From: Symsagittifera roscoffensis
Lineage: Eukaryota; Xenacoelomorpha; Acoela; Convolutidae
Reading direction: 5' to 3'
NCBI RefSeq assembly: GCF_963678635.1
Contig: NC_087064.1
Coordinates: 32,402,369-32,466,368 of the forward strand
DNA length: 64,000 nt
A model generated the notes under the pieces. It was not told the origin of the DNA. It saw nothing but the letters and a program-made list of their open reading frames with translations, and searched no databases. Position 1 is the stretch's first letter, and each line of letters opens with the position of its first letter. Shown here piece after piece: positions 11,985-23,959 of the stretch. The position numbers and the translations under genes are program-made.

Positions 11985-12668
11985 CTTGGTTCGACTATCT
12001 TGCGCGCCGGAGAAAAGTTCTGTGATGATTATTTTGGAATTCGATTGCTCGATGGAACGAGAATTTGCTGGAATTAATTCCATCGAAAATGCGGATGTCA
12101 TCCTGAGAATGCCTTCTGTTAGGGCGGAGCTTGCTGATGAATATTTTCCGGTATGTAGCTGTTTGTTTCAATTTCGTTGTTTTTGCAAAAACAAATATGG
12201 TTTCTTGTGGTTCGTTTTATAACAAAATTAGCTGCAATCTGAGTGATAACACTCACCCATTCAGCCAAACTTTTGCGACCTTTTGGGCAATAAAAAGATG
12301 CGTTGGCTTGATGAGGAAAAAAACAAGGCATATTGGTTCCACCTACACCAGTAACTAGAAAGGCCATCAATTTATCATCCACACAGTGTGCTGCTAAGTT
12401 TTTGGGCAGTATAACCTCATTAATTTTTGGATGCTATCAATTTTGGGATTCTGTGCTTGGGGGAAAATGGGATTTGTTGCCAGCAAAAAACGAACGTGAG
12501 CTGGACACTCTGATCAAATCTCTCAAGTTCAACGAACACAAAGTTTTCCTCATGAGCAAATTTCGATGCCAAATAAATGCATGCCGTGATAGATATGCCG
12601 TCAAGGATGAGAAGTTTTTTGGATTAATATGGCCGAGTCTACCCCGGTTTTTTTATGACTCGGAATGA
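11985..12668 (+). pseudogene. Gene U downstream exons, array unit 1
   Basis: Candidate exons are 11985-12150 (TTTTAG acceptor, CCG|GTATGT donor), 12265-12350 (TTCAG acceptor, donor CACCA|GTAACT) and 12410-12668 (GGGCAG acceptor to TGA). Spliced this way the second to third exons read through LGNKKMRWLDEE and GGKWDLLPAKNERELDTL to RFFYDSE-stop. The first exon is open in one frame that splices correctly to exon 2, but that frame does not match the phase left by 11778, so an exon is missing or the copy is broken. No family recognised. Unit 1 keeps the seven-A run in exon 2 that the frame needs. Confidence 0.45.
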
Positions 12669-12852
12669 ACAAATTGAACTGTTTATACTTTTTGTTGTCA
12701 TTACTGTTTCTTTTTAACTGTATGATCATCGATTTCACCTGATATCCTGAAAATTTGTAATAAATTTCCGGATGCAAGTGATTTTTATTTTTATCGGTAT
12801 TATAATTTACCGTATTCTTAATACACACCGTATTCTAAATTGAGATTTTAGC

Positions 12853-13542
12853 TTGGTTCGACTATCTTGCGCGCCGGAGAAAAGTTCCGTGATGATTATT
12901 TTGGAATTCGACTGCTCAATGAAACGAGCATTTGCTGGAAATAATTCCATCGAAAATGCGGATGTCATCCTGAGAATGCCTTCTATTAGGGCAGAGCTTG
13001 CTGATGAATATTTTCCGGTATGTAGCTGTTTGTTTCAATTTCGTTGTTTTTGCAAAAACAAATATGGTTTATTCTCTTGTGGTTCGTTTTATAACAAAAT
13101 TAGCTGCGATCTGAGTGATAACACTCACCCATTTAGCCAAATTTTTGCGACCTTTTGGGCAATAAAAAGATGCGTTGGCTTGATGAGGAAAAAAAAACAA
13201 GGCATATTGGTTCCACCTACACCAGTAACTAGAAAGGCCATCGGTTTATCATCCACACAGTGTGCTGCTAAGTTTTTGGGCAGTATAACCTCATTAATTT
13301 TTGGATGCTATCAATCTTGGGTTTTTGTGCTTGGGGGAAAATGGGATTTGTTGCCAGCAAAAAACGAACGTGAGCTGGACACTCTGATCAAATCTCTCAA
13401 GTTCAACGAACACAGAGATTTCCTCATGAGCAAAACTCGATGCCAAACAAATGCATGCCGCGGTAGATATGCCGTCAAGGATGAGAAATTTTTTGGATTA
13501 ATATGGCCGAGTTCACCCCGGTTTTTTTATGACTCGGAATGA
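12853..13542 (+). pseudogene. Gene U exons, array unit 2
   Basis: Same exon set as unit 1. Two extra A bases in the A-run near 13190 shift exon 2 relative to exon 3 if spliced, yet they make the unspliced sequence one open frame of 229 codons. I take that long frame to be a by-product of the slip: the other units read the region as short exons with good splice signals. Confidence 0.45.
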
Positions 13543-13727
13543 ACAAATTGAACTGTTTATAGTTTTTTGTTGTCATTACTGTTTCTTTTTAACTGTATGA
13601 TCATCGATTTCATCTGATATCCTGAAAATTTGTAATGCATTTCCGGATGCAAGTGATTTTTATTTTTATCGGTATTATAATTTACCGTATTGTTAATATA
13701 CACCGTATTCTAAATTGAGATTTTAGC

Positions 13728-14413
13728 TTGGTTCGACTATCTTGCGCGCCGGAGAAAATTTCCGTGATGATTATTTTGGAATTCGATTGCTCGATGAAAC
13801 GAGCATTTGCTGGAATTAATTCCATCGAAAATGCGGATGTCATCCTGAGAATGCCTTCTGTTAGGGCGGAGCTCGCTGATGAATATTTTCCGGTATGTAG
13901 CTGTTTCTTTCAATTTCGTTGTTTTTGCAAAAACAAATATGGTTTATTCTCTTGTGGTTCGTTTTATAACAAAATTAGCTGCAATCGGAGTGATAACACT
14001 CACCCATTCAGCCAAACTTTTGCGACCTTTTGGGCAATAAAAAGATGCGTTGGCTTGATGAGGAAAAAAAACAAGGCATATTGGTTCCACCTACACCAGT
14101 AACTAGAAAAGCCATCGGTTTATCATCCACACAGTGTGCTGCTAAGTTTTTGGGCAGTATAACCTCATTAATTTTTGGATGCTATCAATCTTGGGATTCT
14201 GTGCTTGGGGAAAATGGAATTTGTTGCCAGCAAAACGAACGTGAGCTGGACACTCTGATCAAATCTCTCAAGTTCAACGAACACAGAGATTTCCTCATGA
14301 GCAAAATTCGATGCCAAATAAATGCATGCCGTGGTAGATATGCCGTCAAGGATGAGAAGTTTCTTGGATTAATATGGCCGAGTCCACCCCGGTTTTTTTA
14401 TGACTCGGAATGA
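13728..14413 (+). pseudogene. Gene U exons, array unit 3
   Basis: Exon 2 has eight A's (one too many) and exon 3 has lost bases in GGGGGAAAATGGG and in the following A-run, so this unit is clearly decayed. Confidence 0.45.
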
Positions 14414-14463
14414 ACAAATTGAACTGTTTATACTTTTTTGTTGTCATTACTGTTTCTTTTTAA

Positions 14464-15059
14464 CTGTTTGTTGGTATGGACTGTTTGTTATTATTTGAGC
14501 TCTTCAAATTAACCGTACTTTGTCTTTTTTCCTTTTACTGTATGCAATATGTGTTATGGTCGGAAAGTTTTGCCGGGCCGTCAAAATTGCTCATGAAAAA
14601 ACTATCTATTTGGTGTAATTTGCTCACAAGGAGTAGATTATCTATTGAAAGAAAATACATTGAGTAAATAACTTTTTGATAAAAAATAACAAAATTTGAA
14701 CAACTACAGCTGAAGTTAATGTTAATTGCAAAACCAAAATATGTTCCCAAAAATTTTGCCTTGTCAAACTATATGTTCGCAATTTGAAAACACTCGAAAA
14801 AGGCTAATATAAAGTATTTACATTTTAATTGAATTAATTGATTGAAATGAATTGATTAATTTAGATGCGAGTTTACTTCATAAGTTTGTTCAATTTGTTC
14901 ACTATGCAGGAATTGAGATTGATGGTAGGAATTGGGATCGAAGTTTGGTTACAGGAATTGGGATCGAAGTTTGGTTACAGGGATCGGGATCGAAGTTTGG
15001 TTACAGAAATTGAGATCGAAGTTGTGTTACAGGAGTTGAGATCAAAGTTGGTAACAGGA
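14464..15059. repeat. Array tail with ~26 bp minisatellite, copy 1
   Basis: Begins where unit 3 diverges from the unit consensus. From about 14908 it has roughly six units of the pattern AGGAATTGGGATCGAAGTTT plus GGTTAC. It ends by joining the 3' end of a gene U unit at AATGCATGCCG. Confidence 0.85.
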
Positions 15060-15335
15060 AATGCATGCCGTGGTAGATATGCCGTCAAGGATGAGAAATT
15101 TTTTGGATTAATATGGCCGAGTCCACCCCGGTTTTTTTATGACTCGGAATGAACAAATTGAACTGTTTATACTTTTTTGTTGTCATTACTGTTTCTTTTT
15201 AACTGTATGATCATCGATTTCATCTGATATCCTGAAAATTTGTAATGCATTTCCGGATGCAAGTGATTTTTATTTTTATCGGTATTATAATTTACCGTAT
15301 TCTTAATATACACCGTATTCTAAATTGAGATTTTA

Positions 15336-16026
15336 GCTTGGTTCGACTATCTTGCGCGCCGGAGAAAATTTCCGTGATGATTATTTTGGAATTCGATTGC
15401 TCGATGAAACGAGCATTTGCTGGAATTAATTCCATCGAAAATGCGGATGTCATCCTGAAAATGCCTTCTGTTAGGGCGGAGCTTGCTGATGAATATTTTC
15501 CGGTATGTAGCTGTTTCTTTCAATTTCGTTGTTTTTGCAAAAACAAATATGGTTTATTCTCTTGTGGTTCGTTTTATAACAAAATTAGCTGCAATCTGAG
15601 TGATAACACTCACCCATTCAGCCAAACTTTTGCGACCTTTTGGGCAATAAAAAGATGCGTTGGCTTGATGAGGAAAAAAAACAAGGCATATTGGTTCCAC
15701 CTACACCAGTAACTAGAAAAGCCATCGGTTTATCATCCACACAGTGTGCTGCTAAGTTTTTGGGCAGTATAACCTCATTAATTTTTGGATGCTATCAATC
15801 TTGGGATTTTGTGCTTGGGGGAAAATGGGATTTGTTGCCAGCAAAAAACGAACGTGAGCTGGACACTCTGATCAAATCTCTCAAGTTCAACGAACACAGA
15901 GATTTCCTCATGAGCAAAATTCGATGCCAAAAAAATGCATGCCGTGGTAGATATGCCGTCAAGGATGAGAAATTTTTTAGATTAATATGGCCGAGTCCAC
16001 CCCGGTTTTTTTATGACTCGGAATGA
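15336..16026 (+). pseudogene. Gene U exons, array unit 4
   Basis: Like unit 3 it has eight A's in exon 2; exon 3 is open (GGKWDLLPAKNE to RFFYDSE-stop). Shares the GAAAATTTCC variant with units 3 and 5, grouping these three as closest relatives. Confidence 0.45.
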
Positions 16027-16209
16027 ACAAATTGAACTGTTTATAGTTTTTTGTTGTCATTACTGTTTCTTTTTAACTGTATGATCATCGATTTCATCTG
16101 ATATCCTGAAAACTTGTAATGCATTTCCGGATGCAAGTGATTTTTATTTTTATCGGTATTATAATTTACCGTATTCTTAATATACACCGTATTCTAAATT
16201 GAGATTTTA

Positions 16210-16899
16210 GCTTGGTTCGACTATCTTGCGCGCCGGAGAAAATTTCCGTGATGATTATTTTGGAATTCGATTGCTCGATGAAACGAGCATTTGCTGGAAT
16301 TAATTCCATCGAAAATGCGGATGTCATCCTGAGAATGCCTTCTGTTAGGGCGGAGCTTGCTGATGAATATTTTCCGGTATGTAGCTGTTTGTTTCAATTT
16401 CGTTGTTTTTGCAAAAACAAATATGGTTTATTCTCTTGTGGTTCGTTTTATAACAAAATTAGCTGCGATCTGAGTGATAACACTCACCCATTCAGCCAAA
16501 CTTTTGCGACCTTTTGGGCAATAAAAAGATGCGTTGGCTTGATGAGGAAAAAAACAAGGCATATTGGTTCCACCTACACCAATAACTAGAAAGGCCATCG
16601 GTTTATCACCCACACAGTGTGCTGCTAAGTTTTTGGGCAGTATAACCTCATTAATTTTTGGATGCTATCAATCTTGGGATTCTGTGCTTGGGGGAAAATG
16701 GGATTTGTTGCCAGCAAAAAACGAGCGTGAGCTCGACACTCTGATCAAATCTCTCAAGTTCAACGAACACAAAGATTTCCTCATGAGCAAAATTCGATGC
16801 CAAATAGATGCATGCCGTGGTAGATATGCCGTCAAGGATGAGAAGTTTTTTGGATTAATATGGCCGAGTCCACCCCGGTTTTTTTATGACTCGGAATGA
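16210..16899 (+). pseudogene. Gene U exons, array unit 5
   Basis: Keeps seven A's in exon 2, so exons 2 and 3 join in frame under the same splice sites as unit 1. Of the array units this and unit 1 are the least damaged in that part. Confidence 0.45.
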
Positions 16900-16948
16900 A
16901 CAAATTGAACTGTTTATACTTTTTGTTGTCATTACTGTTTCTTTTTAA

Positions 16949-17618
16949 CTGTTTGTATGGACTGTTTGTTATTATTTGAGCTCTTCAAATTAACCGTACT
17001 TTGTCTTTTTTCCTTTTACTGTATGCAATATGTGTTATGGTCTAAAAATTTTGCCGGGCCGTCAAAATTGCTCATGAAAAAACTATCTATTTGGTGTAAT
17101 TTGCTCACAAGGAGTAAATTATCTATTGAAAGAAAATACATTGAGTAAATAACTTTTTGATAAAAAATAACAAAATTTGAACAACTACAGCTGAAGTTAA
17201 TGTTAATTGCAAAACCAAAATATGTTCCCGAAAATTTTGCCTTGTCAAACTATAGGTTCGCTATTTGAAAACACTCGAAAAAGGCTAAAATAAAGTATTT
17301 ACATTTTAATTGAATTAATTGATTGAAATGAATTGATTAATTTAGATGCGAGTTTACTTCATAAGTTTGTTCAATTTGTTCACTATGCAGGAATTGAGAT
17401 TGATGGTAGGAATTGGGATCGAAATTTGGTTACAGGAATTGGGATCGAAGTTTGGTTACAGGGATCGGGATCGAAGTTTGGTTACAGAAATTGAGATCGA
17501 AGTTGTGTTACAGGAGTTGAGATCAAAGTTGGTAACAGGAATTGGGATCGAAGTTGGGTTACAGGAATTGGGATGGAGGATGGGTTACAGGAATTAAGAT
17601 CGAAGTTGGTAACAGGAA
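16949..17618. repeat. Array tail with ~26 bp minisatellite, copy 2
   Basis: Near-copy of 14464-15059; the minisatellite starting at 17389 has about three more units than copy 1. Ends at the same junction with the unit 3' end. Confidence 0.85.
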
Positions 17619-18674
17619 ATGCATGCCGTGGTAGATATGCCGTCAAGGATGAGAAATTTTTTGGATTAATATGGCCGAGTTCACCCCGGTTTTTTTATGA
17701 CTCGGAATGAACAAATTGAACTGTTTATAGTTTTTTGTTGTCATTACTGTTTCTTTTTAACTGTATGATCATCGATTTCATCTGATATCCTGAAAATTTG
17801 TAATGCATTTCCGGATGCAAGTGATTCTAAACGAAGCCTAATCGAGAGCCTATTTTTTCGAAAGCCTTAGAGCAAAACTAAGCAGTTTCAAGCTTTTGTT
17901 TGCTTCAAAATTTTCTGACATTCTCCTTCCGATCAACTCTCTAAAAGTGGTCAGGATGAACTATGGCGAGTTTCATTTCTCCACAGCTTTATGCATACGT
18001 CGAAGAATGATCATAAAGCTCAAGGGTGACATAAAAAAACTCCGTTATTCGGTTTCTAATAAAAAATTTTAAAAGTTTGTTCTGTCGAGTTTGTTCTGTT
18101 TTAAAATTTAAGGATTTTGGACCAAATTATTTCAGTAAAAATTGACTTGAGGCTGACCTCTGGTTTTTTTATTTTTTAAAAAACTCTTATTATGTTTTTT
18201 ATTCCTTTTCTAATTGATGCCGAGTAATTAACTCTCCTAATTATCCCAAGGATTATCCTAACAGTACCGATAGCGGAAAAAAACATGTTATTTTCTTCAA
18301 TTAAATACTCTCTACGCCCACAAAAAGCCATTGTATATCCTCTACCTATTGATTCCTTAGCATTCTTGTGAGCAGAATCCGGATTAAACTATCAAACCGT
18401 ATTCTGTGGCCTCAGATTTTACTTGTTTTCTAGACTGTTCTAATAAATATGGACTATGATTATTTACTTTTGTTAAATGAACTTTACTTACTAGAGGTAT
18501 GCTGATTATGTTTGTCATCAAAATTGCCAGCTATAATTGGGTAAATCAGTTTGCACAAACTCCAAATCATGCTGACATTTTATCACGTGATCAGGAAATT
18601 TGCACAACTTTTTGAAAATTAAAAAGTTGAAACTTGTATTAGGAAAACATTTAAATTTTTTCTCAAAAACAAAA

Positions 18675-18833
18675 ATGGACCCTAAACACTTCATCTTCCA
18701 AATTTATGCCTTTTTGATAATATCAGGTTAGTTGAAAACTATCGTTTTTGCAGCCCTTTCTCGGCCTGTAGTAACTTTTTCAGCTCTGCGAACCGCAGAA
18801 GATCTAGCACATAAAGTCAAGACTGCCAGGGTT
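18675..18833 (+). pseudogene. Possible gene V first exons, copy 1
   Basis: ATG at 18675 opens a hydrophobic signal-like stretch (MDPKHFIFQIYAFLIIS) up to a GTTAG donor-like site at 18727. A TTTTTGCAG at 18745-18753 is followed by an open frame with RPVVTFSALRTAEDLAHK until a MITE interrupts at 18844. The implied intron would be only 27 bases, unusually short, so the exon link is tentative. Copy 2 starts at 21815. Confidence 0.25.
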
Positions 18834-18843
18834 GACCCCATAT

Positions 18844-19130
18844 CAGGAGCGGATCCAGAATTTTCTCGAGGGGGGAGTGGGCGGATTTGCAAAAATTTTT
18901 CGAAATTTTTGTCTATTTTTTTGTGGCCAAAGCTTCTGCGCCGTAGGCAAAAGTTTGATAAATTTAGCCACTTTTTGAAAAATTTTGACAAAAGGCGCCT
19001 TTAGAAAAATTTTAGGTTCCTTCAACCAATGAAGGTTACAATACAACAAAATGGTCCCTTTGGGTCGGTAGGAGGTTGAATACCTGAGCGGAGAGGGGGC
19101 GTCCACTCCCCTTCCCTAAGTCCGCCCCTG
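18844..19130. mobile_element. hAT-type MITE, copy 1
   Basis: Ends are CAGGAGCGGATCCAG and the inverted form of CAGGGGCGGACTTAG, the CAGNGGCGGA-style termini typical of hAT elements. The 8-base flanks (CCCCATAT and CTCTATAG) resemble a decayed 8 bp target duplication. About 287 bp, no coding capacity. Confidence 0.65.
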
Positions 19131-19270
19131 CTCTATAGACCGAAAATGCTAATCATACAATTCCATAAACCAAGTCTATGAAAAAAAACTAATCATACAA
19201 ATTTCATACATTTTGCTAAAATGGTGCCATCGAAGTTTCAAAGGTTTTTTTTTTGTTTTGGCAATTTTTT
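19131..19270. mobile_element. Fragment of the palindrome-rich element
   Basis: Matches the left part of 22268 onward (ACCGAAAATGCTAATCATAC), then is cut by the deletion that removed ~1.8 kb from this repeat unit. Confidence 0.6.
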
Positions 19271-19903
19271 TATTTTGGCAATTTTGTTTTTCAGGTAATT
19301 TTGATAGTCACAATAAATTCGACCTTCACCGCAAAATGTGTCCCACTTTTAAGCTAATTTAAGAGACCCGTTTTCGGCCAACAAAGCCTGAAATTTCTCT
19401 AGAAGCATTTTCGATGTGTCGAACAAACAACAGTTTTTTCCCAAATTTCTCTACTAATGTCTCAGCAAAAAAATGGCAAGGTTTTCTCAAAAATTTTTTT
19501 GCAAGTTCGATTATTTAATATCTGTAAACTTTGAAAAACCAATTTGGTAGCCCGATTGTTGTGATTCGATTTTAGTTTACTTTCATTTTACGTAATCTTC
19601 TGTGGTGATTAGATAGTTTATACCTGAGCTTCAACCTTTGGTCGACTTGCTCACTGCTTGACATTTTAGTTCAATTATTTAATTTTTTTTTAAATTGTTT
19701 TCAACTGTACTGTATACATATTTAGTAGCAGTATTAGAATTTTTTTTAATGGCCCAGTCAAATTGAATGAAACTACAAGGAATTCAATTTCTACCCTCTG
19801 GTCGAATCACACAGTCAAATTTCGACAACCTGGAATGAAGGAAGCGGACAGTTTTAATTGAAGACAGTTGCGAAAAAAAGTTTGATATTAAAAATTTAAG
19901 CAG

Positions 19904-20354
19904 ATCAGAGTAACGGAGAATCAAATCCGATTCTCAAACAAGCAGCACATGAGGAGGCAGTTTCGGCTAGAACTAACAGAAACAAAAATAAGAATAGCAA
20001 TACAAACTTTGTGAGTAAAAACGCATCAACGATTAGAAGAAGATATTCAATGGGACAAGGAAAGCTAATAACAATGCGCTTTATTTTATACCTCGCTCTG
20101 GCGAACCAAAGTAAACGCGTTTTTAACCAAAAAAAACTAAAGAATTGAAACATAACTTTATCTTTCATTGGGATCTTCTGAGCTGGATTTTTGATAAATC
20201 TCTGATTGCAAACCTTGACAGATACAAAAAAGACCTGGAATGCATCGAACAAATTTGGAGAGCTCTTACAGATTTAGCCAGTAAATGCAATATCAAGAAA
20301 TTAGACGAATGGATTAAAGAGGCAGCGAGACCAGAGAAAAATCCCTATTTATGA
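19904..20354 (+). pseudogene. Gene V main exon, copy 1 (unrecognised protein)
   Basis: After an acceptor-like TTAAGCAG (ending 19903) a frame runs NGESNPILKQAAHEEAVSAR, a basic Asn/Lys tract, then passes an internal ATG at 20050 with a hydrophobic stretch (RFILYLALANQ). A one-base loss in an A-run near 20135 shifts the frame, after which it continues as FIFHWDLLSWIFDKSLIANL to a stop at 20354. Copy 2 lacks this shift but has a TGA that is a sense codon here. The complementary damage argues that an intact gene existed. I recognise no domain. Downstream remnants of the same gene lie near 20694-20985. Confidence 0.45.
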
Positions 20355-20693
20355 TAAAACCTAAAGGAAGTCCAGCTTTCAATGGCGAAAAACTTTGTTA
20401 TAACTATCAAAAACAAACTCGCATTTCTTATCATCATATTCCTGGCTTGATTTTAAATCATTCAAGGTAAAAAGTCACGTGAAAAAATAACCAAATCTCA
20501 ACCTAGAGGGGAGTAACCTATGTTTTAGAAAACGCGATCAGTAAGGGTAACTTGGACATAAGACCAGTGAAAGAAATAATTGTGATGAATTGTAAATATA
20601 AAGAAAAGTTGCGAAACTTTGAGAATCAACACAAAAACGTATAACTTTCATACAGTAAAAGCCGTAGTCAGCGTTTTTTCTTCTCCAATTTGG

Positions 20694-20985
20694 TCAGTCT
20701 CCTCCAACACTCCTTTTGATCTGGAAACATAGGATGACATTATTGAGGATTTTTTGAAGGCGTAGCAGATAACAAGCGGTTGATTATCCGGGAACACAAT
20801 TGGTTCAAGAATCTAGTTCAGGCAAATTTTTTACAGGAATTGATCAGCAGTAAGCTTCAGAAGTAATAGTCCAAGACAGCCTACCGGTCATTTGCAGACA
20901 AAGCTTAAGCTGGATACTTTAATACATAAATTGATACATTGGACACTATGTGAAAAACTCTGCAGAGGAAAACGAAGCCTAATCG
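20694..20985 (+). pseudogene. Gene V distal exons, copy 1
   Basis: Follows a TTGGTCAG acceptor. An open stretch with FEGVADNKRLIIREHN-like coding (one T short in this copy) ends LISSKLQK-stop, followed by a frame with TKLKLDTLI and IHWTLCEKLCRGKRSLIES. The same pieces recur at 41523-41825. At 20968 the next repeat unit begins. Confidence 0.35.
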
Positions 20986-21984
20986 AGAGCCTATTTTTTC
21001 GAAAGCCTTAAAGCAAAACTGCAGTTTCAAGCTTTTGTTTGCTTCAAAATTTTCTGACATTCTCCTTCCGATCAACTCTCTAAAAGTGGTCAGGATGAAC
21101 TATGGCGAGTGTCATTTCTCCACAGCTTTATGCATACGCCGAAGAATGATCATTAAGCTCAAGGGTGACATCAAAAAAACTCCGTTATTCGGTTTCTAAT
21201 AAAAAATTTTAAAAGTTTGTTCTGTCGAGTTTGTTCTGTTTTAAAATTTAAGGATTTTGGACCAAATTATTTCGGTAAAAATTGACTTGAGGCTGACCTC
21301 TGGTTTTTTTATTTTTTAAAAAACTCTTATTATGTTTTTTATTCCTTTTCTAATTGATGCCGAGTAATTAACTCTCCTAATTATCCCAAGGATTATCCTA
21401 ACAGTACCGATAGCGGAAAAAAACATGTTATTTTCTTCAATTAAATACTCTCTACGCCCACAAAAAGCCATTGTATATCCTCTACCTATTGATTCCTTAA
21501 CATTCTCGTGAGCAGAATCCGGATTAAACTATCAAACCGTATTCTGTGGCCTCAGTTTTTACTTGTTTTCTAGACTGTTCTAATAAATCTGGACTATGAT
21601 TATTTACTTTTGTTAAATGAACTTTACTTACTAGAGGTATGCTGATTATGTTTGTCATCAAAATTGCCAGCTATAATTGGGTAAATCAGTTTGCACAAAC
21701 TCCAAATCAAGTTGACATTTTATCACGTGATCAGGAAATTTGCACAACTTTTTGAAGTTTAAAAAGTTGAAACTTGTATTAGGAAAACATTTAAATTTTT
21801 TCTCAAAAACAAAAATGGACCCTAAACACTTCATCTTCCAAACTTATGCCTTTTTGATAATATCAGGTTAGTTGAAAACTATCGTTTTTGCAGCCCTTTC
21901 TCGGCCTGTAGTAACTTTTTCAGGTCTAGGAAACCGCAGAAAATCTAGCGCAGACAGTCAAGACTGCCAGGTTGACCCCATATC

Positions 21985-22267
21985 AGGAGCGGATCTAGAA
22001 TTTTCTCGGGGGGGGGGGGCGGATTTGCAAAAATTTTTCGAAATTTCTGTCTATTTTTTTGTGGCCAAAGCTTCTGCGCCCTAGGCAAAAATTTGAAAAA
22101 TTTAGCCACTTTTTGAAAAATTTTGACAAAAGGCGCCTTTAGAAAATTTTTAGGTTCCGTCAACCAATAAAGGTTACAATAGTACAAAGCGGTCCCTTTG
22201 GGTCGGTAGGAGGTTGAATCCCTGAGCGGAGAGGGGGCGTCCATCCCCTCCCCTAAGTCCGCCCCTG
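21985..22267. mobile_element. hAT-type MITE, copy 2
   Basis: Same position in repeat unit 2 as 18844-19130 in unit 1, so the insertion predates the unit duplication. It again cuts the presumed first exons of gene V. Confidence 0.65.
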
Positions 22268-23483
22268 CTCTATAGACCGAAAATGCTAATCATACAATTC
22301 CATAAACCAAGTCTATGAAAAAAAAAACTAATCATACAAATTTCATACATTTTGCTAAAATGGTGCAATCGAAGTTTCAAAGGTTTTTTTTTTGTTTTGG
22401 CAAAAAATGCGGTGTATCGTGCTAGATAAAAAGAAAAAATTTTTTGTCAGAAAAATGCTAATCATACAATTTCCATATACGGAAATAGCATGACTAGCTT
22501 TTTTTTATTGCGACAACAAAATGTTTTCTAGTAATTTTGAAATTGCCTCAAAATGTTTTTGGTGTCTTTCCAACCGCAAATCGAGTTTTTTACTGAATTA
22601 AACAACTTCCAAAAAAAGGTTGCTTGCCAATATTAATTTTTTGTGTGCATAACGTAGTCCTGGATGCCCTAATGTTGGTTTTTTTTCCTTTTTGCGTAAT
22701 AAATTTTTTCAAAAACGCTAAGAAATTTTTTTTGCATGGCATGTTTATGTTTTCCTTGATCAGAGTTTAAAAATTAAAAATGCAAAAAAAATTTGCCAAA
22801 ATTTGTAAGTTTGTTACTTTCCTTCTATCAATTGTGTAGGACAGTTCTAAGATTTTTCGCTTTCTATGCACTGTAAATGCAAGACCGTCCAATCTTTGGT
22901 GACGCCAGCTGTGAGTTATCTAAGATTTTTGTCACTTGCGTTCCGTTACGAACACAACCACCAGCAGATTTAGGGGAGGGGACGGGGCCCCCCTTTTTTT
23001 ACTATTCTGAGTAATCTATTCTTTCTGACGGACCTTAGGTTTTTTTCTTAGGGCGCATTTGGCACCAATGTATACTAATTTTGAAGGGGGGAGCTCGCGC
23101 AGTTTTTGGTCGAAATTTTACAAAAAGTGCCTAAAACAATTTTTTTTGCCTGTTTTTTCAAAACTTTGCCTGCGGCGCAGAAAAATTGGTCAAAATGGGG
23201 TCTTTATAGTGATTTAGCAAAGCTCAGAAAATCAATTTAGTTACCTAAAAAAAGTCGACAAAATTTTCGAAATTTTTTGAAAATACCCCCTCCCCCCTCG
23301 AGAGAATCCTAGATCCGCAACCAAAATTTTCAGGAATTGAAGTTAGAAAAAAAACTAACTTTTTGTTTTATAGAATAATACTATCATACTATTTTCATAT
23401 GTGGAAAAATGCTTATCATAGAGATATCATACAACTTTCTGTATGTGTGGAGTTGTATGGTTAGATGTTTTGGTCAACCGGGG
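22268..23483. mobile_element. Palindrome-rich element, copy 2
   Basis: Left part matches 80 onward of the first element (ACCGAAAATGC...ATCATACAATT) and right part matches its last 130 bases, ending GTCAACCGGGG. The extreme left terminus is missing, replaced by the hAT MITE. A third MITE is nested inside (22962-23322). Confidence 0.5.
22962..23322 (-). mobile_element. hAT-type MITE relative, inverted
   Basis: Right end read on the minus strand (TGCGGATCTAGGATT then a run of G) matches the left end of the 18844 MITE; the left end is CAGCAGATTTAGGGG. Diverged. Confidence 0.4.
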
Positions 23484-23959
23484 TGTCTAAGGATGGTTCA
23501 TTTGATGTCATTTTCCACATTTTAGACCTTCGTTTTTGTGAGCAAGCCCCTTTTTTGCCGTTTTCACGTCTTAAACTTCCACCTGCTACCACACCAGCAA
23601 GCTGAAATTGGTGGGGCTGTCGCACAATGAAATTTGAAGTCAAGTGAAAACTCTTCTCCTCCCTTGTAGATCAAACTTTGCGTCGCAAGATATACAATTT
23701 GATAGCCTTTGATATAAGTAAATATAAGGGGAAATAAACATTTGACCTAAACCACCAGGGCAAGGCGATAGCTTGTCAAAAGCGACACCTGGTAATATTT
23801 GTAAGAAGCGGCAGTTCTTAAAACGCATTGGCATGTAGTGACCGCTTTCTCCGCTCGACCGAGCTGTCGCCTCACGAACAACCGGGTTATGTTGATCTGG
23901 CCCAATTTTTGGTTTTCGCCAAGTGCGAGTGAATGGCAGTTTCATTGATTTTAACTTGT

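Larger units (their letters stand above)
11851..17826. repeat. Higher-order tandem array of ~872 bp units
   Basis: Units begin with CTGTATGATCATCG at 11851, 12719, 13593, 15203 and 16077 (lengths 868-874 bp). After units 3 and 5 comes a tail (14464-15059 and 16949-17618) ending in a ~26 bp minisatellite, then a 142-143 bp stub equal to the 3' end of a unit (15060-15202 and 17619-17760). The same unit-to-tail-to-stub junctions occur twice, so a compound block was itself duplicated. A partial sixth unit ends at about 17826 where the next repeat family begins. Confidence 0.9.
17830..20967. repeat. Gene V repeat unit 1 (~3.1 kb)
   Basis: Starts at AACGAAGCCTAATCGAGAG, which recurs at 20968 and at about 41799. 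Unit 2 (20968 onward) follows the same order but keeps ~1.8 kb (22403-24219) missing here; the junction is at about 19285, exactly at the donor-like GTAATTTTGATAG. Confidence 0.85.

Noticed and set aside
12853-13542. Single 229-codon intronless gene
   Set aside because: Depends on two extra A's in one unit; other units need introns to stay open.
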